Origin: Gibbula magus
Taxonomy: Eukaryota > Mollusca > Gastropoda > Trochida > Trochidae
DNA length: 64,000 nt
Assembly: GCA_936450465.1 (NCBI GenBank)
Contig: OW388303.1
Span: 9,331,021-9,395,020 of the forward strand
Direction of reading: 5' to 3'
The notes beneath the pieces are model-generated. The model was given only the letters and a program-made list of their open reading frames with translations. It searched no databases and had not been told where the DNA came from. How positions within the stretch are numbered: position 1 is the stretch's first letter; every line of letters starts with the position of its first letter. This document shows positions 35,139 to 47,929 of this stretch, piece after piece. A program made the position numbers and the translations under genes.

Positions 35139-35799
35139 ACAATAAGATCGACTAACATTAATTATACAATGAAGTTGTCTTGCTGGCTTGATGAAAGCGA
35201 ACAAGTACTTTAGATTGCCAGCTTTGTTATTGCTATGAATGCGGAGTATCGATGTAGTTATACTAGTCTAACACTTAGAAAAAATATTGAAAAGGATCCT
35301 CTTTTCACAGAAAATGTGTTTCATGCATACGAATCCATGTAAATAAAATATTGTTCAAATATACTTCAGAGTGCAATCTTGATGGATTTAAAAATAGAAA
35401 TAAAAACAAATAAATAATTGAAGTAATTAATTTTTTGTACTTGAAAGAGGACAAAGTATTTATTGGGCTTTAAATAAGTACGCGTCGTCTCAAATATTAA
35501 AAAGACAACCTTTAAAAAAAAAAGGAGTTTGGCTTCTAATGAAATTAGGAAAATGTCTTCAGTGACAACGTGGGTGGTTGACTTCTGTTGTAGACATTAA
35601 GTCAATAGATTTATCTGCTACAGACTTAACATCTCCGTTCTCAGAGTTAAACAGGTCCACATTACGATGCTCCGAGTCAGAAGAATAAGTAAAACGGTGA
35701 AATGATTTTCCACAAACCTTATAATTTCCGCACTTAGCGGCTACTTCAGACGTGGGTCTGTTCAAACGTAATTTCTAGTCATTTCGTCTGAGGGCCGCT

Positions 35800-36400
35800 T
35801 AAAGAGTCTAAAGTTCATACAATTGCCCTGAGATCTGGTCCCATCTCTTCCAGTGCGCATGCTCAGTTCGATGGAAGCAATTTGGGTACGGAAACTACAA
35901 ATAAAAGATGAAACAACGTAAAAGACAGCCGCGTTGCTGGAAATGAAGATCGGCCGGGCATTTCTCCTCCTCTCCTATAGCTGATCATTTGAGCGGAGCA
36001 ATCAGCCTCCCTCTTATTCCACAGATTAAATTGTAGCCTTTAAACTCGAGCAAGAACTTGGGGAAAAGGCCCGACGCTATCCAAAAGAGCGTTCAAGTCT
36101 ATTACACAAGTCTCTTTGAGCAAGATGAAGAGTGGTTTGAAAACATGCAAAGAGAGAATTGCTCAGGCAATTTCTAACTTTTCACCATCAACGCAGACTG
36201 TGTTTTGTGCCTGGTACATAGTGACAAATTGCTCAACTGCGTGTTTTTAATTTCTAATAGAGTTAACCCCCATGGCAGTTTGACAGACTCGGGCAACGAG
36301 AGAGGAGATTGATTTGCATTGTGTAGCAGATCAGACCGCCGTTAAAATGAATTCGGGGATTATAAACTGTCTCCATTTCGTGATTTCTGGTAAAGAGGAT
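35800..36400. promoter_or_regulatory. Candidate non-coding regulatory stretch
   Basis: About 600 bases of balanced, non-repetitive sequence in an otherwise AT-rich spacer, with no open frame to explain it. It includes an octamer-like ATTTGCAT (about 36312), TATAGCTGATCATTTGAGCGG and an AATTGCTCA recurring three times. This texture fits a conserved enhancer but cannot be proved from one genome. Confidence 0.3.
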
Positions 36401-37179
36401 AGCGCAGGCTGTAAAGAACGAATAGAAAATGCTGGGAATTCATTTGAAAACATTTATTCTACTTTCTATAGGCTTTAAGAGCAATATGTCTGGTACTTCT
36501 GCTGAAAGAAACATCGACTGTAGTGCGCATGTCCTTGTTTAAACAGTTGAAAGTGACTGGTCTTGTAGGACATGAAACGGTAGATTTACAGAAGTGAAGA
36601 GGAGAGTTCAGTTTTAAACATGTAAAGTTGATATACGAATGAAACTTTTCTTATTAAAACATTTAGACGACGATGGACTTAAAAATAAAGATTAAATAAT
36701 TAAATGCTTGATGTGATTAAGTTTTATGAAATAAAGCTATGTTTAGGAGCTAGTAGGCTTCAAGGGGTTCGAATATAAAATCCCAATACTGTGATTAAGT
36801 TTCTTTTATGCTTTCAGAAACACAGGGACTTGTATTGTCGAAATCCTAGCGATTAGAAAGCATATAAATTGTAATGACATAGGCGGACATTGTACACATG
36901 AATATGATCATTGTTTTTATTGTTTGAATAATTGATAATTGGCAGGGATAATGTTTGAAGGATTCTTGCTAACCGTTAGGTAATTTTAAAACAAGCAACG
37001 ATTGTAATTTCCAAAAGAGTATTGATGTTATGACAATGACTTAACCAATTAATAATATCAATATATTATTTAAATCTAAGTCCTTGCTTATGGTAAGAAA
37101 GATATCCCAAAAATAATTGGCAATTATAAAATGATGTAATTTTTCATAATCCAACCATGTTGATTTGTCGTTGTTGTAG

Positions 37180-37700
37180 GTTGTGGGAAGCTAAGTAACC
37201 ATCGCTGTCACCTTGCCAAACCCATTCATTCTCTTTCTGCTGGCGAGCACTTCCTGTGTGCTGGATTTGTACTTATAGCAACTATTATTGAGTGCAGCAA
37301 GCGAAACAAACCTTTTTGTTATTTTTTTTCTAAAAAAATGAAGATACTATCCTGAAATTAAATAGGCGAAAACGATAAAGAACAAGAATTCCATAAATCT
37401 TCCTTCAACGTCATGGGCGGTACGAGTACATCACGTAGTCACCAATCCTCTCTCGTCAAATCTCATGAAGTGAGAACACTCCCAAATCGACCAATCAGCG
37501 ATCATTGACGAACTCGACAGGTGCTTGCTGGGAGATCACGTGACCTCCATGCCTAATGTAGGTATCAGATTTAATTCCGTGCTGGAAATATTTTCACGAC
37601 TTCCGGCTAACAATTTTGGCGAGTTTTCTCTTCAGCAGGTGAATCCAAACAGTTGATGGCATTCCGTCATGAGATACGTTTCTCAGTGGGTTTAGTCAAC
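37180..37700. promoter_or_regulatory. Candidate non-coding regulatory stretch
   Basis: Non-repetitive, moderately GC-rich block with E-boxes (ATCACGTGAC about 37535, CAGGTG twice), CCAATCA (about 37490) and a GACTTCCGGCT ETS-like word. The combination could equally mark a promoter, but no first exon is recognisable downstream. Confidence 0.3.
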
Positions 37701-39170
37701 GCTCGCTAAAATAGAGCTTTCTGGGGAGATGGGGAAAGAGTTCAGAAATCTGTGTTTGTTTTCAAAACGCCATGTGCTTATTTCAACGGCGTTCTTAAAA
37801 CAAACACCGATCATGATGCATTGCACTCGATGTACGTCAACTCATAACTTACATTTAGTCGTATTTGGAAAATATCCTCTCCGGTTCATTTATCGAATGT
37901 TTGCAACGTTTATGTAGTTTTAAAGGGGCAGTTTGAGAATGATATGCCATTTTGTTGTTTTTGTGCAGTACGTGAAATGTGAAACGCTGAGATTTTTCAT
38001 TTAGGCATAGAATCAATATATATACGAACTGATAGAATGTCAACAAATTTACAAGTTATTAAACATTTGAAAGATCAAACATTTCTTGTCATTTTGTAGC
38101 AAGACTTCTTCACGTGTACACTCGTAGTGCGGATAAATGTCTTCACTTCTCATTGTTTTTGAAAATCAGCGAACCTCATCTTTAATTAAATCAAATCAAA
38201 TCTAAACACGAATGCTTCAAACTGAATGAGTTATCTGTTGGGAAATTCGCGTAGGCGGTACTGCATCCCGTTTTATTTCCCTCAACGTCGTATATCGGTT
38301 ATTTGTTCATAAGAAATCTACCAATTAAAAGCTCTGTAATCATTTACAATTGTCACCGTGTTATCGACCAGGGGCTAAGTGGATATGTGTGTTGTATTCA
38401 AATGTTTTACTCAATTCCATCAAGTCCTCAGATCACTACCCTCGCTGATTTCCAATTTCAAACGATCGAAGTTTTCTATTTCGTGGGGGTACGGTCTGGC
38501 CTACTGATGCCCCAATAGATTAAACATACATCCATTTGCCTCAGTTTTATATTTCGTGTCTCTCTTGACGAATTCTAATTGGACGTTCGCCCTTGGTCCC
38601 CATTCCCATTGCAGACTTTAATTAGTCGCTGAAAAGTATATTTTTTATCATTAAGTCATAAGTAAACGGGATATTTTATTAAATATATGAAGCGGAGCTT
38701 TGGGAAAATGGGAAGTGTCTTGTTAACTAAACCTAGACTTGCTTCTGAAAGGTTTTCATGTTTCAACAATAATAATACAGGATAGACTGGGTATATAAGG
38801 TTATAAGTGATATGTAGATCTTTGTCATTGTATCTAGACCTTATTGGTCTTTTAAAATACCCTTTTCTAAATAAAACGAATTGTGTATCAACTATTACAG
38901 GGATTCTCAAGAATATTGTTAGAATCTAAGGAAATTCTTAAATTACTTGCGTGAATAAGGCAATTCGTGGTTTTTTATTTTTAGAATTTTCTCTAAAACC
39001 TTGCTTTTAAGGGAGGACACTGTCGCATATAAGGGGAATAATATAGACTGGTTGTTTCAATGAGACGGTCTCCACAAAGGCTTGGCGAACATGAAGTCTT
39101 GAATACCATCTAACAGTAAGTTGAATTATTCCTTCGGCCATACCTTAGTCTAGCAATCAAGACAAGACAA
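37701..39170. other. Spacer, no feature recognised
   Basis: AT-rich, with short random frames only (for example 37729-37917, 38656-38910). Confidence 0.4.
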
Positions 39171-39174
39171 ACTG

Positions 39175-39292
39175 TTTGAGAGGCATTCTAGAAGTTCGTG
39201 TTATAAAAAGACAAGAATATTTTATGGATGATCAACTTTATTTCACAATGGCGACGTTTCGGTATAAATCCTTATACCGTTCTCAAGCATAT
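39175..39292 (-). mobile_element. Penelope-like 3' tail, copy with perfect stem II
   Basis: On the minus strand a stem GGTATAA/TTATACC (39261-39278) is followed by GAAACGTCGCC and the conserved TTGTGAAATAAAGTTGATCA tail. The hammerhead CTGATGA position reads CTTGAGA, so the core is not canonical. GAGGCATTCTAGAAG at 39180 is shared with the 46.1-kb copy. Confidence 0.5.
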
Positions 39293-40522
39293 GGAAGAGC
39301 TGGTGAAACAACAGGATATATACCGAACATCCTTGTCTTTCTGAGACATGACAAGAGTAAATGTATTTTTTAATCCGGGGTGTCCAGATTGTGCCTGAAA
39401 ACTAGTCGAGACACAAGGTTAAAGAAAAGTGAAGAGGAACGAATTGTAGACTGACATAGCATTCGGTTGTTATTTAATCTCTGACAGTATTACATATTTA
39501 TTCACATAAAAAAAAACTATTTCAATAAATATCAGAAAAGGAGCGAAATGGCTATTTCAGATCTAAATCTAGACTTGCTTTTCATGAGGTTACCATGTTT
39601 AGAAGTAGGGTGAAGTTTTAGTGAATATTATATAAAATACAAGCTTTGATTTCAACTACAGGATTTATGACGAATAAAGATTCTATATAAGTCTCAAATG
39701 ACTTGAGAAGCATCATATTATGTTATGCATAAGATACATCAAGGAACGTCATTGTCTTTTCCTTGAAATAAACACTATGGCTAATAATTTCCAAAGACTT
39801 GATGAACAATCAGTTTATTTACATTCATCAAAAATTACTCCCACGTTGTCAATAATGACATTCATTAAGTTATTTGATATATTATTGTCCAATATTCAAT
39901 GTCAATCTGTCATATGTTTATGAATATCTGATGTAGTATTTCAATGTTGTCACTGTTTCCATGTGGAAAGTTAAAAGTTAAGACAAAAAAATCTTATCTA
40001 TCTACAAGACAAACCCACCCTGTAATCACCAGTAATCACTCCGTATAAGGGATTGAATTGTCGCCGTTAAAATCCAATCCTTCAGAGTTGAAAGGCTCTC
40101 ATTAAACGGGGAATGTTTTTAAACACGATGGACAGCCAGTAGTGATGACAATTACGGTGAGTTAGTATTCCGGAAGTGAAGACATCCCCGTCACATGGGA
40201 TTTCACTAATAACACTCACATTTCTTTTCCTTTTGTCCTTCTCTTAACACCATCATTCACTCTCATTCACTCTCTCTTTAAGACTAGTTCTAAGCATTGT
40301 CCGATTCCAAATATGTGGTGTTTTTCTTAGAGATTATGGTTAATTTAAAACTTGAATGTACAAAAGGTATACACGAACTATATGTGATTTTTTGTGATGT
40401 TATTCTAAACGCTGTTTTTTCTACCACAAACCAACTTTTATGATAGTTAATTGAATGACGGAGGCGTTTTGTAGAGATAAATAATGCGATATAACGGTTG
40501 ATGAAAGGTTTCATATACAAGA

Positions 40523-40523
<1 letters not shown>

Positions 40524-40570
<47 letters not shown>

Positions 40571-40720
40571 GATGATGATGATGATGGTGATGATGGTGAT
40601 GATGATGATGATTATGACGATGGTGATGATGATGATGATGATGATGGTGATGATGATGGTGATGATGGTGATGATGATGATGATGATGATTATGACGATG
40701 GTGATGATGATGATGATGGT
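40524..40720. repeat. (GAT)n microsatellite, about 200 bp
   Basis: Nearly pure ATG/GAT triplets with GGT and TAT interruptions. A 75-bp block containing TTATGACGATGGTG is itself duplicated inside the tract. The poly-Met frame is an artefact. Confidence 0.97.
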
Positions 40721-42737
40721 CTGATTTAAAATGAAATGTCTTCAGCTATCTATGTGAGGAGAAAATAATCAAATTTACAAAGCAAAATGTCAGTAGTGTA
40801 AAAACCCATTTGTCACAGCATGTATTAGTCTGTGTTTATGATACCATGTTGGAAGATGAAATATGCCCTTTCTATATAGTTCATTGACTATCACATGTGT
40901 TTGATAATAAGGAAAATGAACGACCGATTCTGTGGTCCTTGGTTTGTCGAAACGTATTGGTCGTGCATGACTCGGACTGGTGATGCTATTGTGTACCTAT
41001 GTCATCAGAAGTAACTTACGACCCAATAAGCTGTTTTTCAACCATGGAACATTCCCCAGTAATAATGAATAGCCCTATCAATATCAAATGCGTTTAATGA
41101 GTCAAACCATAAAATGGTTTTAATCAAAAGATTGGCAGTTATATTTTTTAAACGTAATGTTCTTGTTCCTAGCTAAGGAACATAATTGTTTGGGTTTTTC
41201 TTCTGGTAAACGTTCATTAAATCTTGTTGATTAATAAAGAGTTGATAAAAACAAAATTCCAGTAAATTCAGTATGATATAATTGCTAAACTATAAATCGA
41301 CCTTGTCAAAAGTTAGCATATATCTGTTATAGATAATAATGATAAAGAACGATTACAACAAGAGGGGAGAAAGTAAATCAAACCAACGATCCCCTCTTTT
41401 TTATATCTACAAGATCGTGTTAACCTTCGGTGCAAACTAAATACCTTTTATTAGTTTTTGAAGACTACATAGTACCACAGATACTGATTTATGGTTCAGG
41501 AATGTGGATTAATCAGCTAATTTATTAATCAATTAATTAATTGATATTCTACATATTTCATAAGGTCAAAGAAATAAACTGTACATGTTAAATGCTTGTA
41601 TGTATCAAAGGGTCGGGTGGGTTTAATTATTGATACACAGGTTTAACCTCGCTTAGCACTAAAGAACATAGGATAAATAGGAAACTGAACGAGAAGGAGG
41701 TTCATATGACGGTTGTTGCCATAGACGAGCAGCTCAGAACATTAACTTTAAATTCTTTCTAGACATGCAACGTTTTGGCTCCAATCCTTTTTCTCAATTA
41801 TAAACCGTCTTAGTTGCGTAATACATCTCCAGACGTAATCACATGCCAAATGGTTTCACGGGAATTCAGACATTAACGCAAATTCAGACATTAACGCAAA
41901 TTCAAATCTGGATTTCTGGACACTTATATTAATATGATGAACATATGAATAAATTAATAACGGAATTATAGTTGCACTTATCCAGGATGTTGGCATTTCC
42001 TGTTCAGACAGAAACAAAACATGTATAGAGGCAACGTTATTACTTTATATTTCCATTCGTTAATTTGGTTTAATTAAATCTACTCGTAATTTCAATTAAG
42101 GAGCTCGCCTTTCAAGAACGGGGGACTCTTATCATACACGATGTTGTTACATCTCATCACACAAGACGTTGTGTTATCTGAGGTATCGCATTGCTGTCTT
42201 GATTCATTTCAAAGTTAACCCCTTGCAGATATGACTCTGATATGGCCGCCAGTGGCACCGCGTTTGGTTGCATGGGAGTTCAACGTTATATATGTTATAT
42301 ATCTTGTTGACATTAGTAAAATATCTTATTATCCATAAGGTAAACATAAGCGTTGTCACATGTTTCATATGTGAACATGTACACATGTCGCCTTTATCTA
42401 CCAACCATTGCTTCAGTAAGCCTAAACATTCCCGTATTCCGTCGCCTTATATATGTGTTAAGCCACAGACCGTCAAACTAACTTATTGTGTCTGTATTGT
42501 CCGTATTCGTGAATAAAATGGGCAGTATATATTTTTATATGAAACGGGCTTGATTGCACATTCAGATAATGCAATCACGAACGTTTTGCAGGTTGAAACC
42601 ACCCAATCGCACGCGCAGGTTCAAAGGTTATTGATTGTAATGGAAAAAACTCGCATGTTACCTACGGCTCGTGCAGTCTGAGGAGTGTCCATTCGCGATT
42701 ACGTACGCAATTAACAAATCGTTGACATTAACTTCTT
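40721..42737. other. Spacer, no gene; one small tandem duplication
   Basis: AT-rich. AATTCAGACATTAACGCA occurs twice in tandem at about 41862-41902. Nothing else is recognised. Confidence 0.45.
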
Positions 42738-43245
42738 CTTTAAAGGTGCAACCATTGTGGTTCATAAACTTTTATTTGGCTTTAATACGTTCCAACACAC
42801 CATATGTGCTGTTTACAATACAAACAAATTCACTCAGCTTGCACATTCATCCCCAATCGCCAAATATATCATAATTACTGGTTTCCAATTAAAATCGAGT
42901 AACATCATTATGCATGTGCAGAAACCGAAAGTGCACGTCCTATTTACATGCGCAGTAGTTATATGACCTATTGAACATTATCAACCCAAATTTGTTATTT
43001 TGTCTGGTTTAAATAAGATTCCAAAATTACGTTTGACTCATTGGCGCGCGCCACACGCGGTGCGTTGTCCGGTTTTCGATCAGAAATCGATACTTTTACC
43101 TTCATATCGTCAAGATACTAAGTCGAGTATCATCAAATTGGTAGTTTTCGGTAACAGTTGCTACTTCTCGATAAAAAAAGACCATGTATAACGTTTGGCA
43201 TATTTGACCCCCAACAACACAATAGATGTAGGCCCTACCTTTAAG
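42738..43245 (+). mobile_element. CTTTAAAG-ended MITE, copy 2
   Basis: Starts CTTTAAAGGTGCAACCATTG and ends CCCTACCTTTAAG. It matches copy 1 at 27839-28325 block by block at roughly 75-80% by eye. Same orientation. Confidence 0.8.
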
Positions 43246-45230
43246 ATATTTGTAAACATGGAAACAAAAAACCCCGAAACTTTCATTTAGAAAATGTTAG
43301 TATACATGTATATGTGATGCTCACACACGATGCTTATTTAGTATCAAATAGTTGAGATAGAGTTAAAATCAGAAGTCTGGTTACCAAGGTAGCCAACACT
43401 GCCACTCCGTTCTGTAATTGGTGGCCATGTATTTCACATTAGTTAGGCATCTGTTAACTTTACAAACGACCCGTTCAGAAAGCAGGCTGGTATAGTCCCT
43501 GGTGTAATTAAGATATGAAATCATAAGGTGTTGGATTACATCTCATTCAGAGTATCGGGTTCGAGCCCAAGCTGCTATTCTCAGCGCCTCATTTATTTCC
43601 CTTACCAGATCCAGACGAGTCGTGTCAATTTTAGAATTTTAGAATTATTTCCGTCCTTATGACCATATGCGTGATCTCTGTGTGAGGCAAATCCAAAAAT
43701 ATGAGGCAGAATTTATCTTAGTAGCAGGTGACGCGTTATTAGGGAAGAAACGAGAAAGAAAATAGCTACTTCCTGTTTGCTGCGCTTATGATTGCTCATG
43801 ACATAAGATGTACATCCGGTGTAGTCCCGCAGAACACAGGTGTCACGTGCACTGAGCGTGCTTTAATTGTTTCAAATTGGAACTCAGCTTGTCGTCTCTC
43901 TGTCTTAAATTTGAAATAAAGATGTGTTTATTTTCCTTCCAAACTGTAAAGCGATATATGCCTTTACGTTGAAAGCTCCTTTATTTCTGTGCAAGATTTA
44001 ACAACAGCGTCGAACGATGTCTTTGTTCATACACTATCTCAAAGAAATTGTTTTTAAATAAAATGTCCTCTTTTTTAAAGCAGACAAACGTATATTTCTT
44101 CAAGTATTCTTTTAATGAAGGAAAAGAAAGAAATAGGGCTCTCGACCATCCTGGGATCATCCTTATTCTAAGCGCCAAAGGACATTAATTTCATGTTTCC
44201 ATGAGTTGATGGTAGACCTATGAAGGAGACAATACGTACCTTTGGTAAAACAGTTTCAAGTACATTGTATGCATATGAATCTATTCGTGGACTTGTTCAT
44301 GCTTTGAAAAGACCCGGAAAACGATAGTCTAACATTTAAACTCTGAAATGATTTTTTTGGGCAATTTTATGAATTTTAATAAAATCAAAATAAACTAAAA
44401 AGCCTGAGATGAATTTATTTTCAGACGGAGCTCTGTAGTCGTGTTGTAGATTTGCCTCGGCTCTAAAAAGTTGAGAGATCTGGATAGTCTGTCCTCCAGA
44501 CCCCCTTTTTAAAAGAGCCTAGACAAGTCTTCAACAAGACTCAAAAGGCTCAGTTTAAGGAAAATGAACACATGATCTCAGATGTTGAGTTTATTTTTTA
44601 TCTCAAAGTTTTAAATTTTACCAAAAAAACATTTCAGAGGCTAAATGTTAGACTAAGCCTGGATGACAGCTTAGGAAACCGTGTGCATGGAATATATAGT
44701 TTAACTCAAAGACGGCAGTTAATGATATTTGGAACTTCATTCTAAACACGATTTCACCTTGGGTCAGCACTGCCTCAAATTCCAAATTCTCAGAGGCCCC
44801 TTTGCAACATTTAATAAAATGGTAATTATTTTGAGAATCAATGTGGTCCAAGTGTCCCAACTATTTCGTTGAATATGTGACATGTGAATTGTTTAATTTG
44901 ATTATATTAGATTTTAAAAGGGTAAGAACAGATATAAAAGTTCAAAACAGGGACCTATATAAAGAAGAAAACGGCAAAATATGTGTTGCAAGTTTATAAG
45001 CATATGATATTTTCATAACAACCATATGATCTACACATTAGCGGCTATATAAAACCTACTTTAAGAAATTGTAAACATAACCTTCATGAAGCGGTATTCA
45101 TATAAGCTTTTAAAAAGCTTGTTTACCAATTTCTTGAAAGAAATGAAATATGTTTAAACCAACCTTCATGAATCATAAATCTGAGGTTAATCAGCTGAAC
45201 ATACCGACTTCCTTTGACACATTCCTTAAA
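43246..45230. other. Spacer with a tRNA-like B-box fragment
   Basis: No gene. ATCGGGTTCGAGCCCAAGC at about 43556-43574 resembles a pol III B box and may be a SINE relic. The rest is AT-rich single-copy-looking sequence. Confidence 0.35.
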
Positions 45231-45682
45231 GATTACCTCACTGACCAAGTCTTATTCCACGGGACCAACTTTACGTAAACCCCCATCTGTAAGTGTTTGA
45301 CCCTCCGCAAGGATCGAACGCCCTCTGTAATAATATACTAAACTGGTTTCTGGAAGCAAGAGCGCTTGCAGTGACTGGGTGATGGTCTGTTAATGAGTTC
45401 AGTGTACTGGAGATTAAGTGGAAGGGAGAAGAATGATGCCCAGTCCTGCGGTGGCGTTACAGAGAGCTGGAACCAGTCCAGGGCCACAGGAGAAGTAGAC
45501 GCTTGAAATGTTTACAGACGTTTGAGAGATACTTACACAACATAATAAGCTTTGTCTGAACATGACATCAGTATTTATATTGTTTGTAGTGAGAAAAGGG
45601 TGAATAACTCATTTACTGAGAGAAATGTGGCTTTAGTTTGCATAGCAGAGTTTATAGTTAGGACGTTTGTGTAGTGACAGCA

Positions 45683-45812
45683 AGTAGAAGTAGTAGTAGT
45701 AGTAGTAGTATCAGTAGTAGTAGTAGTAGTATCAGCAGTAGTAGTAGTAGTAGTAGTAGTAGCAGTAGCAGCAGCAGCAGTAGTAGTAGTACTAGTAGCA
45801 GCAGTAGTAGTA

Positions 45813-45849
<37 letters not shown>

Positions 45850-45946
45850 CAGTAGTAATAGCAGCAGCAGTAGTAGTAGTAGCAGTAGTAGTAGTAGTAG
45901 TAGTAGTAGCAGTAGAAATAGCAGCAGCAATAGTAGTAGTAGTAGC

Positions 45947-45978
<32 letters not shown>

Positions 45979-46050
45979 CAGTAGTAATAGCAGCAGCAGT
46001 AGTAGTAGTAGTAGCAGTAGTAGTAGCAGCAGCAGCAGCAGTAGTACTTA
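45683..46050. repeat. (AGT/AGC)n trinucleotide microsatellite, about 370 bp
   Basis: Uninterrupted triplets AGT and AGC with rare AAT, ACT and AGA variants. It gives poly-Ser on the plus strand and poly-Leu on the minus strand; neither is coding. Confidence 0.97.
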
Positions 46051-46109
46051 GTAGCAGTATTTCTTCATAGTCTTTTAAACATATCTAGACGCATTTTGTC
46101 CTTTTTTTT

Positions 46110-46245
46110 TATTTGAGAGGCATTCTAGAAGCTGGCAAATATGATGAATGGAAGCAAGTTCTATGGATAGTCAACTTCTTTATACAAGAATACAGAATAT
46201 AACGTTTCGGTGTAGATAATAACACCGTTACCCAGCAAGTGACGC
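46110..46245 (-). mobile_element. Penelope-like 3' tail, decayed hammerhead
   Basis: Minus strand: stem GGTGT/ACACC (46209-46226), GAAACGTTATATTC, then ATAAAGAAGTTGACTATCCA and GAATGCCTCTC. The stem is kept but the cleavage triplet has become GTT and the CTGATGA core is degenerate. Confidence 0.5.
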
Positions 46246-47425
46246 GTGATTGATGAATTGGAATATACACAATCAAAATATCATCAATATCATTTGAGAT
46301 TATTACCTGCTCAGTTATAGTTGAACTGTTCTGTACATAAAATAGGTCTTGGCCTTCAAAGATCCGATCATCCATGGAAACACATATCTGGAATTTCATA
46401 TTTTCACTTGTCAACCTTAATTAGCTAAAGTGACGTTAATTTTAATTAAATAATTTGGTTAAAGTACTAATTTTAAGTCGTTATATGTGTATTCACATAA
46501 TGGACAGACACTTCGCAACGCAATCATTTGGCGTCATAATGCCTTTAATGTTGTACGCTCAAATTGCTATGAATACAGAATATATCTCGACGATCATTTT
46601 CGTATTTTAAATTACAATCGACAACAACAAATATTGACAATATGGCATCTCCTCTTAAACCCCATTGGGGTATTGTATCCGTAAAGGCTACTCCAATCCC
46701 CCGATGTCCATCTGAACAGTTGAGTCGCTATAAACGGGGACTATATATACTGTCCCCGCTTTAAAGAACCAGCCAATGAAATGACATAGCATGACCAATA
46801 TTCCCGGTGCCCGGAAGAGAAGCCCGTTGACCGGCGATCAAAATTCAAGTCACGATTTTTCACTTATTAACAACATTCAAATAGGTATGATAAACCAGAT
46901 GGTAACGTTAGGAGGTAAAGTTTTGGAGGCCAATCAGGGACGAAGAAGTCTGGCAGATACAAACACCTTGATTGAGCCGTGAATAACAGATGGAGGGAAA
47001 ATACAAACGTGACAATACAACACTACATTTATTCGTATTACCAACAATTGAAACTGATATTAAACTCATTTCCTTAACATCATTAATTTGGGGATAGTAA
47101 ATGAACAGTAAAATCAACTACGATATGGCATTACCTTTTCCTTTTATCAACCATTCTACAAAACCATTTCACAATACCATTCCAGGTCAAGGTAATCCGT
47201 AAGACCCGTTTAGTTAGTCACATGACCTGTCTTGACGGGTCGTACGGATGGTATACCCCGGCATATCCACCACCCGATTTCGTATGCATTCAACAAATTT
47301 ATCTAAAGGGTGATAACATTCTATAATGCCATTCTACAATACCATTCTACAATACTATTGTGTAGTAAATCTAATGATTCCGGAAGGATCCACTTTATCA
47401 ATTTCCCTTTTACAAATTCAAACTA

Positions 47426-47927
47426 AACTGACGGGCAAAAGAAAGTCTAACACTCACTTGTTTTCGATTAATTCAATATTTTAAAGGCATGAGATGCATT
47501 TGATTATGGCACGATACAATAACATTTTTCTGCAGTAGTTGGAATGACTTAATTGGTGACTGTTTTATTTTTTAACTAAAATATCATTATTTAAAGTAGA
47601 CAAGGGTAAGAAATGAAATGATCAAAATGCTGTAAATGTGTGCAGGCCGAAGCACATTTATTGATTTTCACACAGTGTATGTGTTATATGTCGATGAACA
47701 GTTGTGTTTTATCAAAATTAATTTGGGGGAATTTCAAAATTTAAATTTTAGATTTTAATTTAAGAACAATTTCTAACCGCCTAGAGGTATTATTTGACTG
47801 ATAATGGACTAATTTCACAAACTAGTTCGTTTTTTAATACGACGTCGAAAACTCGAGATATTTGACTTTGAAAATTATACATATGATAAATACAACTGAG
47901 CCATATACTTTCTTTTGCCCGTCAGTG
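47426..47927 (-). mobile_element. Tc1/mariner-type MITE, copy 2 (502 bp)
   Basis: Ends AACTGACGGGCAAAAGAAAG and inverse, flanked by TA (47424-47425 and 47928-47929). Reads inverted relative to copy 1. It has about 80 extra internal bases (about 47602-47680), so either this is the fuller form or it carries an insertion. Confidence 0.88.
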
Positions 47928-47929
47928 TA